DNA from: Ahniella sp.
GTDB taxonomy: Bacteria; Pseudomonadota; Gammaproteobacteria; Xanthomonadales; Ahniellaceae
Assembly: GCA_016712105.1 (NCBI GenBank)
Contig: JADJRU010000002.1
Location: 62,001 to 126,000 of the forward strand
Direction of reading: 5' to 3'
DNA: 64,000 nt
Program-made: the position numbers and the translations under genes
Notes under the pieces: model-generated
Database searches by the model: none
The model's input: only the letters and a program-made list of their open reading frames with translations
What the model was told of the DNA's origin: nothing
Part shown: one piece after another, positions 50,701 to 57,503 of the stretch
Layout: each line of letters opens with the position of its first letter
Numbering within the stretch: the stretch's first letter is position 1

Positions 50701-51262
50701 CAATCGAGGCCCCCGCAGGCGCCGACAACAGGCTGTAACTGATCACATCCCCTTCGGGATCGATCGCATCGGCGTCGTACCGCAGCACGCTGCCGGGTGC
50801 CAGGTCGCCGCTGGGTGGCGTGCTGACAAACCGCGGTGCCGAAGCCGGGCTGGCGATGTCGACGAGGAAGCGTTGGGTGTCGCTGGCCTGATACGGATCC
50901 TTGACCACCACTTCGAACTCGTAGGTGCCGCCTTGTGTGGGTGTCCACGCAATCACACCGGCCGGAACCTCTACATCCCGCTCAGCACGGCATTCAAGGC
51001 CAGCGAGCGCGACCGGGCCATCTGGGCCGCGTACAGCGCCGCAGGCGGCAAGAACCTCGACGACCTGGTCCAGAAGTACAGCCTGAGCCACGTCCACATC
51101 CGCCGGATCTGCAAGCGCATGCGGCAGCTGGAGCGTCAAGAACGTCAGGCGTCGCTGTTCTAATTGGACCATCTGATAAGCTCGTCGGGTCGCGGCTACT
51201 TGGGTCTGCTCATGTACTTCGAGATCATCGACAGAAACGTTCGAATCGTTGGGATGCAGCAT
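44780..51262 (-). CDS. Rhs-family protein 2 with NucA/NucB-type DNase tip; 5' end rearranged
   Basis: The open frame has 2160 codons. From about 50958 downward it encodes several Ig/cadherin-like putative domains (EFEVVVKDPYQASDTQRFLVDI; the ADAIDPEGDVISYSLL repeats), the 35-odd YD repeats and the Rhs core (YYLRARYMDPGVGRFVT). The tip after DPTG (about 190 residues) contains RQNTHIASNRL and SSCDEYPFASTLQGG, the hallmark of NucA/NucB DNases. The first ~100 codons (51262-50958) are antisense to a Mor-like gene and are not Rhs, so the natural start and export region are missing. The immunity gene follows two bases after the stop. Confidence 0.85.
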   Translation of the reverse strand: MLHPNDSNVSVDDLEVHEQTQVAATRRAYQMVQLEQRRLTFLTLQLPHALADPADVDVAQAVLLDQVVEVLAACGAVRGPDGPVALAGLECRAERDVEVPAGVIAWTPTQGGTYEFEVVVKDPYQASDTQRFLVDIASPASAPRFVSTPPSGDLAPGSVLRYDADAIDPEGDVISYSLLSAPAGASIDATTGELTFQTNTVGLYTLSIRALDATGLSAVQGFTVSVAIPNRAPQFTSTPITTTTVGRVYRYTATASDADAGDELRFFLAEGPSWLSVSSVSGIVSGTPTEQGDVPVQLIVRDRAGAEAVQAFVLAVRAAADNAAPVITSTPWPFAKTGQTYRYPITATDPDGDLLTYRIFPAVAGVSLSGTELVWTPSSAGTRELTIEVSDGAKLTRQTWTVTVLDSASHPLRAALTLEPRFVAPGAPVQYQVVVENAGSTPTFVVSLDGVVVGNADTGQVSSNILGRHDVSVLISDGTLSVTVLDHFYVSAGDDGLDPDVAFITPNENQVITAPVPVRARIEDPTLVLWKLAIWERDQPATLRDLAEGTTGGADVALTTLDPSLMQNGQYELVLLSAWDASGRQTEIRRSVILEGNLKLGHFSLNLEEFTVPLLDVPITVLRSYDTRRAQESLDFGQGWSLGWRSVRIHENRILGRSWRVDQVGGLTGQQCIRANAEPIVTVKVRDECLPVANQIYVTFAFEPMAGTWGTLEELSVGLVRLTEGDLIDASTGLAADPNHYRYTAKDGTQMDVLQGAGITTLRAPSGVSVTFTAGGITHSSGTTIRFERDARGRIEAVEQPDGRRWLYRYNTLNELTEVQDPLGRISRMTYHGAPNRHFLRDLHNGLGQRITRLEYNDEGRLIASIDGNGERTELDPDLPQNRQTVRDRTGAETVYVFDDEGNILTETNALGETITRTYDVNRNVLTETNDLGETTTYTYDAKDNRVTETNDLGETSTTAYTPMFNQVASITNDLGEAMVMEYFNEERGALRGKLLAMVDALGRRTEQTYYTDPQTNTTSLHTGWIDALGQETDILPSNDDLPVVVVGPDGSRTVNQYDAMRRNTGNQVTRKAPGQQDEVLTTVYGFDDAGQMTSTTHPDGTITKTEFDEAGRVKAEVDVLGRRTTHVYDANGQKLSTTYPDNSRESWTYDEEGRQKTHTDVMGRVTTNVLDELGRVIGTIYPDDTPANPNDNPRTSQTYDRAGRMETSTDERGNVTRYRYDRAGRQVAVVHPDETPADDSDNPVSQSVYDEAGRRIASIDPKGSITQYVHDEGGQLREVILPDTCPEQEALTGEPCPDDGDDSNNARVTHNYDDLGRKTSTTDEMGRTTTFEYDPAGRLKAVIDALNHRTEYSYDTTGNKLTQHDASQRITRWTYDRMGRALSRRLPLGQTEQMTYDIAGRMGSSRDFMQQSTDTIFDVRDRPERVTFADGRSRVYGYNTEGQVTNVTTSQAGVAEQETRDFDARSRLKRTVDAEGRWIEYRYDESGNRAQVRTATRVVDYGYDEQNRLETVTEQPNTALGQTQAQVTTYTYDRNGSRSGMTYPNGTRVEYRYNARNQLISMRHMRGNEVLLQLGYVLNPDGTRDTIIESIHTHDANEQPVFTAANEPVFQETRRTTYTYDALKRLVEEAVDAVNNDHDRRTSWVYDATGNRQLQTQERGPVGAPIERKVTSYAYDNNDRLLSEQEALTKTEAGQTTSTTTATSHAYDNNGNLTRSQTGAKVDEYDYNSQNQLVEHTGTDNEAVKTNRYRYNAEGIRRSIERQANGQTLKTSQLIDPNHAYAQVMEEFVRVNNGPEQIKTVYTFGDDLIAQHAIRDRQGQPIAANAVNGGIAGSSSAMGATSYLHYDGLGTTRFLSNPLGATTDRYVYEAFGEIDSAASEMASSDGQAATDFLFTGEQFDPNLGFYYLRARYMDPGVGRFVTQDIWMGSPIDPVTLHKYAFANNDPIDFTDPTGFAAASGLIEQSVSLNIGAMLNAMVRPVIGATLSLTVSAKIQKIVASRSAARACAAKFALSHMTYTKGACGPDMNMHLVVMDEARMPGIGEHVMSSQALGSPSILNRQNTHIASNRLVATAKCAMGMGIPVAAHGSSCDEYPFASTLQGGLHSTVAKVPWISNLIQGGVLSSFYSICGIIPNIVPLNEFVVIGAPSSTVGFECNWF
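50960..51163 (+). pseudogene. Mor/C-type phage activator, C-terminal remnant
   Basis: About 67 codons ending at 51163: IPLSTAFKASERDRAIW, GGKNLDDLVQKYSLSHVHI, RRICKRMRQLERQ. This is the DNA-binding end of Mor-family activators of Mu-like phages (helix-turn-helix with Tyr-Ser-Leu-Ser). The N-terminal part is gone: the sequence switches to Rhs at about 50958. It documents a lost Mu-like prophage at the island's right edge. Confidence 0.75.
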
Positions 51263-51923
51263 TTTGGCCTAGGCTCTCGACCCCAAGCCAGAATTCGCTC
51301 GTAGCGCGTTTCGGTGGGCCAGGACCCTTATCCTCGAAGCGGATACCAGCTCGCGGGCTAGACCGCCCCGCTCGGACAGCCCCCTATCCGATTTCCTGAG
51401 CCCTGATGAATTGGCAGAGGTCGACCTTGAACTTGATCTGGATTTCCATCTGAACCTCCATGTCTGGGCTGCATCACAGGAAATTCAACGTAGACTTGTG
51501 TCCAATCTGGCCTTGGCGCAGGTGGAGCCAGCACTGACCCAGGAGTTCGGGATAGGCAGGAAACGCATTTCGTACCTCGAAACCGTTCAGCGACCATGGG
51601 ACGCGTTGAGTGCTGTGCCACCGTCCGAGCACGCACGTCGGCTCAGTACTATCCTGAAGGACCCCGACAAGTTCATCAACGATTTCCTTGAAGGCTCAAA
51701 GCTCTGGGCGTCTCAGAATATTGACGGATTGCTTGAAATGGTTTCTCGAGTCGTCGGCCCAAATTGGCACAGGGAAATAATTGAAAAGCGGAACGTGGAG
51801 TGGCTCGCCGCCATTCAAAACGCTCCTAGTGGAGCCCTGGTTGCTGTAGGAGCCCTTCATTTAGCCGGACCTTCCGGCCTCGTTGCGAAGCTTGGGGACC
51901 GCGTCCGGCCGGCCGTACCTTGA
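51212..51923 (+). CDS. Compact TraB/GumN-family protein; frameshifted
   Basis: About 237 residues. Start ATG 51212 (MYFEIIDRNVRIVGMQHFGLG) gives the family's N-terminal GxxHxG-like motif. After a one-base shift near 51280 the frame continues LDPKPEFARSAFRWARTLILEAD, LSDFLSPDEL, RISYLETVQRPWDALSAVP, EKRNVEWLAAIQ and the terminal VAVGALHLAGPSGLVAKL. These are the TraB/GumN (Tiki-related) metallopeptidase-like motifs. No signal peptide is seen, unlike most GumN proteins. The unshifted reading only opens at TTG 51411. Confidence 0.75.
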
Positions 51924-52047
51924 CCGGTCGAACTTGTCTTTCCTGCAGCGAAAGTTCTTTTCACTTTCATTTCCCGTTTTTCCCCAGTATCACCCGCAGA
52001 AACCCGGAATTATCGTGCAGCCTCCTGGGATTTATCCTGCTCCCGGT

Positions 52048-52099
52048 CATTCTCCCGTGAAACGCGGGAGAAGGTGGTCCGCAGGACCGGATGAGCAAC
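52048..52099 (+). repeat. Dispersed palindromic repeat, copy B
   Basis: ttctcccg tgaaacg cgggagaa followed by ggtggtccgcaggaccggatgag. Its loop is the same as that of the copy interrupted by the IS at 58695/61063. It sits in the 330-base gap between the TraB and GNAT genes, in which no gene was seen. Confidence 0.75.
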
Positions 52100-52257
52100 A
52101 GTCTGGCCTCGAGAACCCCCAGAATTGCTCATCTGGCTGTCGACATCTTTTCTGGCAAGCGGGAGAAGAAATGCTTCAGTGTTGTAGGGCCACCGTCCGA
52201 TCTGTTTTTCACGGTCCGGCTCGGCTAAGGTCGGCGAGCCACAGACTTGGCTGCGCC

Positions 52258-52956
52258 ATGACCCAACACCTGCTCGACAATCCGATCTGGTCAGCGCTAA
52301 ACAGCATACATTTGCCGTTGGCTCGAAGTGCGGGCTCGGCGCTGCGTTACCCGCGCGAGATTGCGCCGTTTCTTGGACTGCCGGATGGGTCGGTGGCGGT
52401 TGCCGAAGATCTGGAAGCTTTGATCGATGACGGCGAGCAGGTGTTCCTGTTGGGTACGGCGCCGCTAGTCCCCGCCGGCTGGACCATTGAACCGCTCGGT
52501 CTTCTGTTGCAGATGCACTGCTTGGCCGCGCCGGAGCGAACCAAGGGCCCCGCCATCACACCGCTGATCGACCCTCGGCAACGCATGGATGTCCGCCAAC
52601 TCACCGCACTGGTCTACCCGCACTATTTCCGAACCGAGACCATGCGTCTGGGTCGTTACTTCGGCATTTACGAACACGGTCATCTTGCTGCCATGGTTGG
52701 CGAGCGCATGGGGATGCCCGGGCATCGCGAAGTGAGTGCCGTGTGCACCCATCCAGAATTCACCGGCCGTGGGTTCGCGCGGCATTTGCTGGCATCGCTG
52801 ACACTGGAATTGCTGGAACAGGGCCAGCAACCGTTCCTGCATGTATCCCCGCAGAATCGCCGTGCCGTGGACCTGTACGAGCAGAACGGTTATCGCATCC
52901 GCACGGAAATTCCATTCCATGCGCTGCAACGGACATCGGCGAATCGTCCTTACTGA
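52258..52956 (+). CDS. GNAT-family N-acetyltransferase (FR47-like)
   Basis: A 232-residue protein. ATG 52258 is preferred over the upstream extension to 51883, which runs through the dispersed repeat. The C-terminal half holds the acetyl-CoA site: VSAVCTHPEFTGRGFARHLLASL (the R/Q-x-x-G-x-G/A loop as TGRGFA) and RRAVDLYEQNGYRIR. The N-terminal half (about 100 residues) is the variable substrate part of FR47-type enzymes. Substrate unknown. The 3' end overlaps the end of hutG by 7 bases. Confidence 0.85.
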   Translation: MTQHLLDNPIWSALNSIHLPLARSAGSALRYPREIAPFLGLPDGSVAVAEDLEALIDDGEQVFLLGTAPLVPAGWTIEPLGLLLQMHCLAAPERTKGPAITPLIDPRQRMDVRQLTALVYPHYFRTETMRLGRYFGIYEHGHLAAMVGERMGMPGHREVSAVCTHPEFTGRGFARHLLASLTLELLEQGQQPFLHVSPQNRRAVDLYEQNGYRIRTEIPFHALQRTSANRPY

Positions 52957-53735
52957 GCCACTCCGTCCAATACCGCCTTGATCAAGGTTTCCAGCACCGC
53001 CGAAGCAGCTGCTGCCTTGGACTCGTTCCAGGTGGGCGGGCTTTCGTCCATGTAGCAGTCTTGCGCCATTTCCATCTGCAGAGCGTGGATACCTTGCTCC
53101 GGTTGACCGAATCGACGTGTGATGTAGCCACCCTTGAAGCGTCCATTCGTGATCGAGGTCAACGCCGTCTGCGCCTGCATCGCGGCAACCACTCGTCGTT
53201 CGATTCTCGGCGCTGCAGTGGTTCCATCAGCGGTGCCCAGATTGAGATCAGGCAAACGGCCCTCGAAGAACATCGGCACGACACTGAGGATGGAATGGGC
53301 GTCCCAGATCACCACATCGGCATGCCGAGTCTTGAGTCGCGCCAGTTCGTCTGCAATCGCCTGGTGATAAGGCTGCCAATAGGTTTGAATCCGCGATTGG
53401 ATCTCTTCGCTATCGGGTTCTTGTCCCGCCTGATACAGAGACTGATCGGCAAAACTGATGACCGGAACCAGACCCGTCTCGCGGCGCCCCGGATACAGCG
53501 CATGGCCATCGGACGCTCGGTTCAGATCGATGACGTAACGCGAATACCGCGGCACGATCATTGATGCGCCCATGTGCCGGGCAAACGCATAGAGTCGGTC
53601 GACGAACCAGTCCGTGTCGGGAACATCCAATGCGTGAGGCAACATCCTCGCGGCAATATCCTGCGGAATCTCGGTGCCCGAATGCGGGCAGCTGATCAGC
53701 AATGGCAGGTTGCCTTGATGCAAGGTGTAGGTCAT
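52950..53735 (-). CDS. hutG: N-formylglutamate amidohydrolase (deformylase)
   Basis: A 261-residue zinc hydrolase. It hydrolyses N-formyl-L-glutamate to glutamate and formate, the last step of one histidine-degradation route. Features: LLISCPHSGTEIP, VPDTDWFVDRLYAFA, YVIDLNRASDG, VIWDAHSI and a C-terminal GxITRRFG / HALQMEM block. ATG 53735 overlaps the stop of the upstream DJ-1-like gene (ATGA). No other hut genes are in the window. Confidence 0.9.
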   Translation of the reverse strand: MTYTLHQGNLPLLISCPHSGTEIPQDIAARMLPHALDVPDTDWFVDRLYAFARHMGASMIVPRYSRYVIDLNRASDGHALYPGRRETGLVPVISFADQSLYQAGQEPDSEEIQSRIQTYWQPYHQAIADELARLKTRHADVVIWDAHSILSVVPMFFEGRLPDLNLGTADGTTAAPRIERRVVAAMQAQTALTSITNGRFKGGYITRRFGQPEQGIHALQMEMAQDCYMDESPPTWNESKAAAASAVLETLIKAVLDGVAQ

Positions 53736-54511
53736 CGGCGTAAATCCGTGGGTGAATGCAGGCTGGTCAGCCCGCACATCTCGACAAACTCGGCGGCAAA
53801 GCGGAACACGTCGCCTGGCCATCGTGCGGTCAACAGGTTGCGATCGCGGACAGTGAAGCCTCGATCCAGGTGTCCGGGTGCATCCCGACGCAGAGCGAAC
53901 GGGCCTTCCTCGAACTGCGTGCGATTCGCGAGCACACGGGTCACTTCAGTCTGCACGCTGATCCGATAGGTTCGGTAGTACCCGCCCAGCCACCACACGG
54001 TCAGAGCAAGTGCACTCAACTCTTGCGCGCGGGTGAGCGCAGTCACCCGCCGATCGCGGAGCACCAGCCCGGGATGTCGTTGCTCAGCGCGCGACAGGAC
54101 CAACACCCCGTGGCAGACCGCCGCGACGGGCTTGTTGGCGCGAAGCATGGCCGCTGCCACGTCCTGCAGGTGTTCGGATTCGAGGTATGGCCGCATGCCG
54201 GGCGCGTGTCCACCGGGCAACAACAAGGCATCCGCGTTATCGGAGCCGGCATCGCGCCACGACATCGGGTTTCGGAATGCTTCACTCGCTGCCATCCGTA
54301 CATACGCGGCGCGACCATTCGCATCGGCCCGCAACAGCGGCTTCCAGGGGCCAAGCCCCTGCCCGTTCAGCATGCGTGTATCGGCCGCGGCAACTCGCCC
54401 ATCGGGCGTGGCAAAACGAACGTCGTGGCCCGCGTCGACCAGTGCACACCAGGGCACGGCCGACTCGGTCGGATCAAAATCAGTTGACGGCAGGGGGATC
54501 AGGACACGCAT
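53732..54511 (-). CDS. DJ-1/PfpI-family class I glutamine-amidotransferase-like protein
   Basis: A 259-residue protein. Features: MRVLIPLPSTDFDPTE, ALLLPGGHAPGMRPYL (with the conserved Gly-Gly-His), and the nucleophile elbow VAAVCHGVLVLS with Cys followed by His. The family includes glyoxalase III, chaperone and amidase members; the large insert (about 60-100) resembles the Hsp31-like branch. It shares a 4-base overlap with hutG, so the two are cotranscribed. Confidence 0.88.
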   Translation of the reverse strand: MRVLIPLPSTDFDPTESAVPWCALVDAGHDVRFATPDGRVAAADTRMLNGQGLGPWKPLLRADANGRAAYVRMAASEAFRNPMSWRDAGSDNADALLLPGGHAPGMRPYLESEHLQDVAAAMLRANKPVAAVCHGVLVLSRAEQRHPGLVLRDRRVTALTRAQELSALALTVWWLGGYYRTYRISVQTEVTRVLANRTQFEEGPFALRRDAPGHLDRGFTVRDRNLLTARWPGDVFRFAAEFVEMCGLTSLHSPTDLRR

Positions 54512-54537
54512 GGCGTGAGCTTATCAACATCAAGCCA

Positions 54538-55281
54538 TCACACCATGTGCATGCCACCGTTGACGTGCAGCGTCTCGCCGGTGATGTAAGCGGCCATCGG
54601 CGACGCCAGGAACAACACCGCGTTCGCGATGTCGTCGACCTGACCAAAACGACCCAGCGCAATACGCTCGAACATGGCCTTCTTCATGTCCTCGGACATG
54701 GCTTTGGTCATGTCGGTTTCGATGAATCCCGGCGCGACCACATTCACCGTGATGCCGCGACTGCCGATTTCCTTGGCGAGCGACTTCGAGAAGCCGATGA
54801 TGCCGGCCTTCGCAGCAGCGTAGTTGGACTGACCGGCATTACCCATCACGCCGATCACGGACGCGATGTTGATGATGCGGCCCTTGCGCGCTTTCATCAT
54901 GCCGCGCATGACCGCCTTGCTGGTGCGGTAGATCGAACTGAGGTTGGTGTTGATCACCGCATCCCAGTCTTCGTCCTTCATGCGCATCAAGAGGCCGTCG
55001 CGTGTGATGCCGGCGTTGTTGACGAGGATTGTCGGTGCGCCGAATTCCTTGGTGACCGACTCGATCAACTGTTCCACCGATTCGGTGGTGCCGACTTCGA
55101 GCACACGGCCGACGCCGCCGATCGAAACCATCCGCTCGCTGATTGCCTGGGCGCCGGATTCACTGGTCGCCGTGCCAACCACTTTTGCGCCATGTCGCGC
55201 CAGCGTGTCGGCGATCGCCGCACCAATTCCGCGGCTGGCGCCGGTGACCAGGGCAATTTCACCATTCAGGTCGATACTCAT
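54538..55281 (-). CDS. fabG: 3-oxoacyl-[ACP] reductase
   Basis: A 247-residue short-chain dehydrogenase. It reduces beta-ketoacyl-ACP with NADPH in fatty-acid elongation. Features: VTGASRGIGAAIA cofactor motif, NNAGITRDGLLMRM, catalytic Ser in NIASVIG, Tyr-x-x-x-Lys as YAAAKAG, and PGFIETDMT. ATG 55281 overlaps the fabD stop by 4 bases; the ORF could begin 12 bases earlier. The usual next gene acpP is absent. Confidence 0.93.
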   Translation of the reverse strand: MSIDLNGEIALVTGASRGIGAAIADTLARHGAKVVGTATSESGAQAISERMVSIGGVGRVLEVGTTESVEQLIESVTKEFGAPTILVNNAGITRDGLLMRMKDEDWDAVINTNLSSIYRTSKAVMRGMMKARKGRIINIASVIGVMGNAGQSNYAAAKAGIIGFSKSLAKEIGSRGITVNVVAPGFIETDMTKAMSEDMKKAMFERIALGRFGQVDDIANAVLFLASPMAAYITGETLHVNGGMHMV

Positions 55282-56219
55282 GCGCCGCTCCATTCCGTCA
55301 GGCTGCTGTCGAATTCAGCGATGTTCGAAAGCGCACGCGCTTCGAGACTCTTGTCGATCCGTTTCATCAGGCCGGCGAGCACTTTGCCCGGACCACATTC
55401 GGCAAACCGTGTCACACCAATGCCGGCAATGGCCTGCACACATTCTGTCCAGCGCACAGGTGCGTACAACTGCCGGATCAGTGCATCCTGGATCGCATCG
55501 ATCGAAGTGTGTGCGACCGCATCGGCATTCTGCACAACCGGCAGCTTCGGCAATTGCCAGGACACCGCACGCATGGTGGGCGTCAAAGCATCCGCCGCCG
55601 GTTTCATCAACAGGCTGTGTGAGGGCACCGACACGGCGAGCTTGACGACTTTCTTGACGCCACGTTCGTTGAGCAACACGATCGCACGATCAACCGCTGC
55701 GACGGATCCGGAAATGACGGTTTGCCCGGGCGAGTTGAAGTTTGCCGGCTGGACCACTTCGCCCTGTGCCGCATCGAGGCAGGCCTGGGCAATCACGGCG
55801 TCATCCGCCATGAGCACGGCGGCCATCGCGCCTGTACCCGTCGGCACGGCTTCCTGCATCAATCGTCCGCGTTCGCGCACGAGGCGCGCGGCATCACCGA
55901 GCGTCAGCGCATCGGCGGCAACCAGCGCGCTGTATTCGCCGAGGCTGTGACCGGCCAGTTGCGCGGGCATCTTGCCGCCACGGGCGAGCCAGCTGCGCCA
56001 CAGCGCAATACTTGCGGCGAGCAAGGCCGGCTGCGTGATTTCGGTGCGGTTGAGTTCGGTCTCGGGACCCTGCTGGCTGAGCGCCCACAGGTCCAGACCA
56101 CAACCGGCGGACGCTTCATCAAACGTCGCGCGGATCAAGGCATCGCGTTCGGCGTGGTCGGCCAACATGCCGAGCTGCTGCGAGCCCTGGCCTGGAAATA
56201 CAAAGGCAAAGGAGGTCAT
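55278..56219 (-). CDS. fabD: Malonyl-CoA:ACP transacylase
   Basis: A 313-residue enzyme that moves malonyl from CoA to ACP. Features: FVFPGQGSQQLGM at the start, catalytic Ser in GHSLGEYSAL (about residue 92), Arg in RGRLMQEA and His in VPSHSLLM (about 200). The gap of 26 bases to fabH and the overlap with fabG indicate one operon. Confidence 0.94.
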   Translation of the reverse strand: MTSFAFVFPGQGSQQLGMLADHAERDALIRATFDEASAGCGLDLWALSQQGPETELNRTEITQPALLAASIALWRSWLARGGKMPAQLAGHSLGEYSALVAADALTLGDAARLVRERGRLMQEAVPTGTGAMAAVLMADDAVIAQACLDAAQGEVVQPANFNSPGQTVISGSVAAVDRAIVLLNERGVKKVVKLAVSVPSHSLLMKPAADALTPTMRAVSWQLPKLPVVQNADAVAHTSIDAIQDALIRQLYAPVRWTECVQAIAGIGVTRFAECGPGKVLAGLMKRIDKSLEARALSNIAEFDSSLTEWSGA

Positions 56220-56245
56220 GAGTAGTACATCCCCAGTCGAAAGAA

Positions 56246-57217
56246 TCAGTAGCGCAGCAGCGCCGAACCCCAGGTAAAGCCGCCGCCGAAGGCTTCCAGC
56301 AACAACAGCTCACCGCGCTTGATGCGGCCACTGCGAACGGCTTCATCCAGCGCCAGCGGCACGGATGCCGAGGAGGTATTGCCGTGGCGGTCGACGGTCA
56401 CGATCACTCGGTCCATCGGCATGTCGAGACGTTTGGCGGTGGCCTGGATGATGCGCAGGTTGGCCTGGTGCGGAATCAACCAGTCGATCTGGCTCTTGTC
56501 GAGCTGGTTCGCGGCGAGCGTTTCCTCAACGACGGCGTCGAGTGTCTTGACCGCAACCTTGAACACTTCGTTGCCGGTCATCATCACGCGCACGCCACAG
56601 TTCGGCTCTTCCGGCTTGAAGCCCACCGACACGCCAACCGGGTTGTACAAAAGATGTTTGTGGCCGCCGTCGGCATGCAGGTGCGTCGACAGGATGCCGG
56701 TTTCTTCGTCGGCAGACAGCACGACCGCACCGGCGCCGTCACCAAACAGCACGCAGGTGCCGCGGTCGGACCAGTCGAGCATACGCGTCAGGGTTTCGGC
56801 ACCGATGACCAGCGCCTTGCGCGCCGCGCCGCTGCGGATGAACTTGTCGGCGACACCGAGTGCATACATGAAGCCTGAGCATGCAGCGTTGACGTCGAAC
56901 GCGGCACAGCCGTTCGCACCAAGACGATGCTGCACGAGGCATGCCGTACTCGGAAAAATGATGTCCGGGGTCGTCGTGCCGAGCACGATCAGGTCGAGTT
57001 CCGAAGCTTTGACGCCGGCGGCGTCCAGTGCACGAATCGCAGCCTCATAGGCCAGATCGCTGGTCGTCTGACCTTCGACCACCATGTGCCGCTGCCGGAT
57101 GCCGGTTCGTTCCCGGATCCACTCGTCGCTGGTTTCGACCAGGTGGGCCAAGTCATTGTTCGTGACGACTTTTTCCGGCAGGAAACTACCGGTACCGATG
57201 ATACGCGCGTACGTCAT
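56246..57217 (-). CDS. fabH: 3-oxoacyl-[ACP] synthase III
   Basis: A 323-residue initiating condensing enzyme that joins acetyl-CoA with malonyl-ACP. The catalytic triad is visible: Cys in [12 protein letters not shown], His in [10 protein letters not shown], Asn in [11 protein letters not shown]. Start ATG 57217 ([15 protein letters not shown]) is chosen over 57238. A terminator hairpin lies between rpmF and this gene, so it may have its own control. Confidence 0.94.
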   Translation of the reverse strand: MTYARIIGTGSFLPEKVVTNNDLAHLVETSDEWIRERTGIRQRHMVVEGQTTSDLAYEAAIRALDAAGVKASELDLIVLGTTTPDIIFPSTACLVQHRLGANGCAAFDVNAACSGFMYALGVADKFIRSGAARKALVIGAETLTRMLDWSDRGTCVLFGDGAGAVVLSADEETGILSTHLHADGGHKHLLYNPVGVSVGFKPEEPNCGVRVMMTGNEVFKVAVKTLDAVVEETLAANQLDKSQIDWLIPHQANLRIIQATAKRLDMPMDRVIVTVDRHGNTSSASVPLALDEAVRSGRIKRGELLLLEAFGGGFTWGSALLRY

Positions 57218-57229
57218 GGCCTGACTCCC

Positions 57230-57267
57230 GAAAAGCAAAACGAACCGGCGTGTGGGCGCCGGTTCGT
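57230..57267 (-). terminator. Terminator/attenuator between rpmF and fabH
   Basis: Perfect 11-bp stem acgaaccggcg/cgccggttcgt (57240-57250 with 57257-57267), loop tgtggg. On the minus strand it is followed by ttttgctttt. It would reduce read-through from yceD-rpmF into the fab genes. The fabH ATG begins 13 bases downstream of the T tract. Confidence 0.75.
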
Positions 57268-57296
57268 CGAAACATCCTGGATCAACTCAGCTCGAC

Positions 57297-57485
57297 TTAT
57301 TCGTCGGACTTGGTCTTGCTGGCAATGACTTGCTTGCCCTTGTAGTAGCCGTCCTTGCTGACATGGTGACGCAGGTGCTGCTCGCCACTCGCCTTGTCGA
57401 CGGCAATCTGCGTGGGGCTCAATGCGCTGTGCGAACGGCGCTGGCCGCGGCGGGACGGGGTCACTCGACTTTTCTGGACTGCCAT
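57297..57485 (-). CDS. rpmF: 50S ribosomal protein L32
   Basis: A 62-residue basic protein starting [19 protein letters not shown], the invariant L32 N-terminus. The usual C-terminal Cys zinc ligands are not seen, as in most gammaproteobacterial L32. It follows yceD by 18 bases, the standard cotranscribed pair. Confidence 0.95.
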   Translation of the reverse strand: MAVQKSRVTPSRRGQRRSHSALSPTQIAVDKASGEQHLRHHVSKDGYYKGKQVIASKTKSDE

Positions 57486-57503
57486 GATCTTGCTCCTGAA
57501 CGT

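Noticed and set aside
49457..50959. Long plus-strand frame leading into the Mor remnant
   Set aside because: Only the last ~67 codons look like a real protein. The upstream part is antisense to Rhs Ig-like domains.
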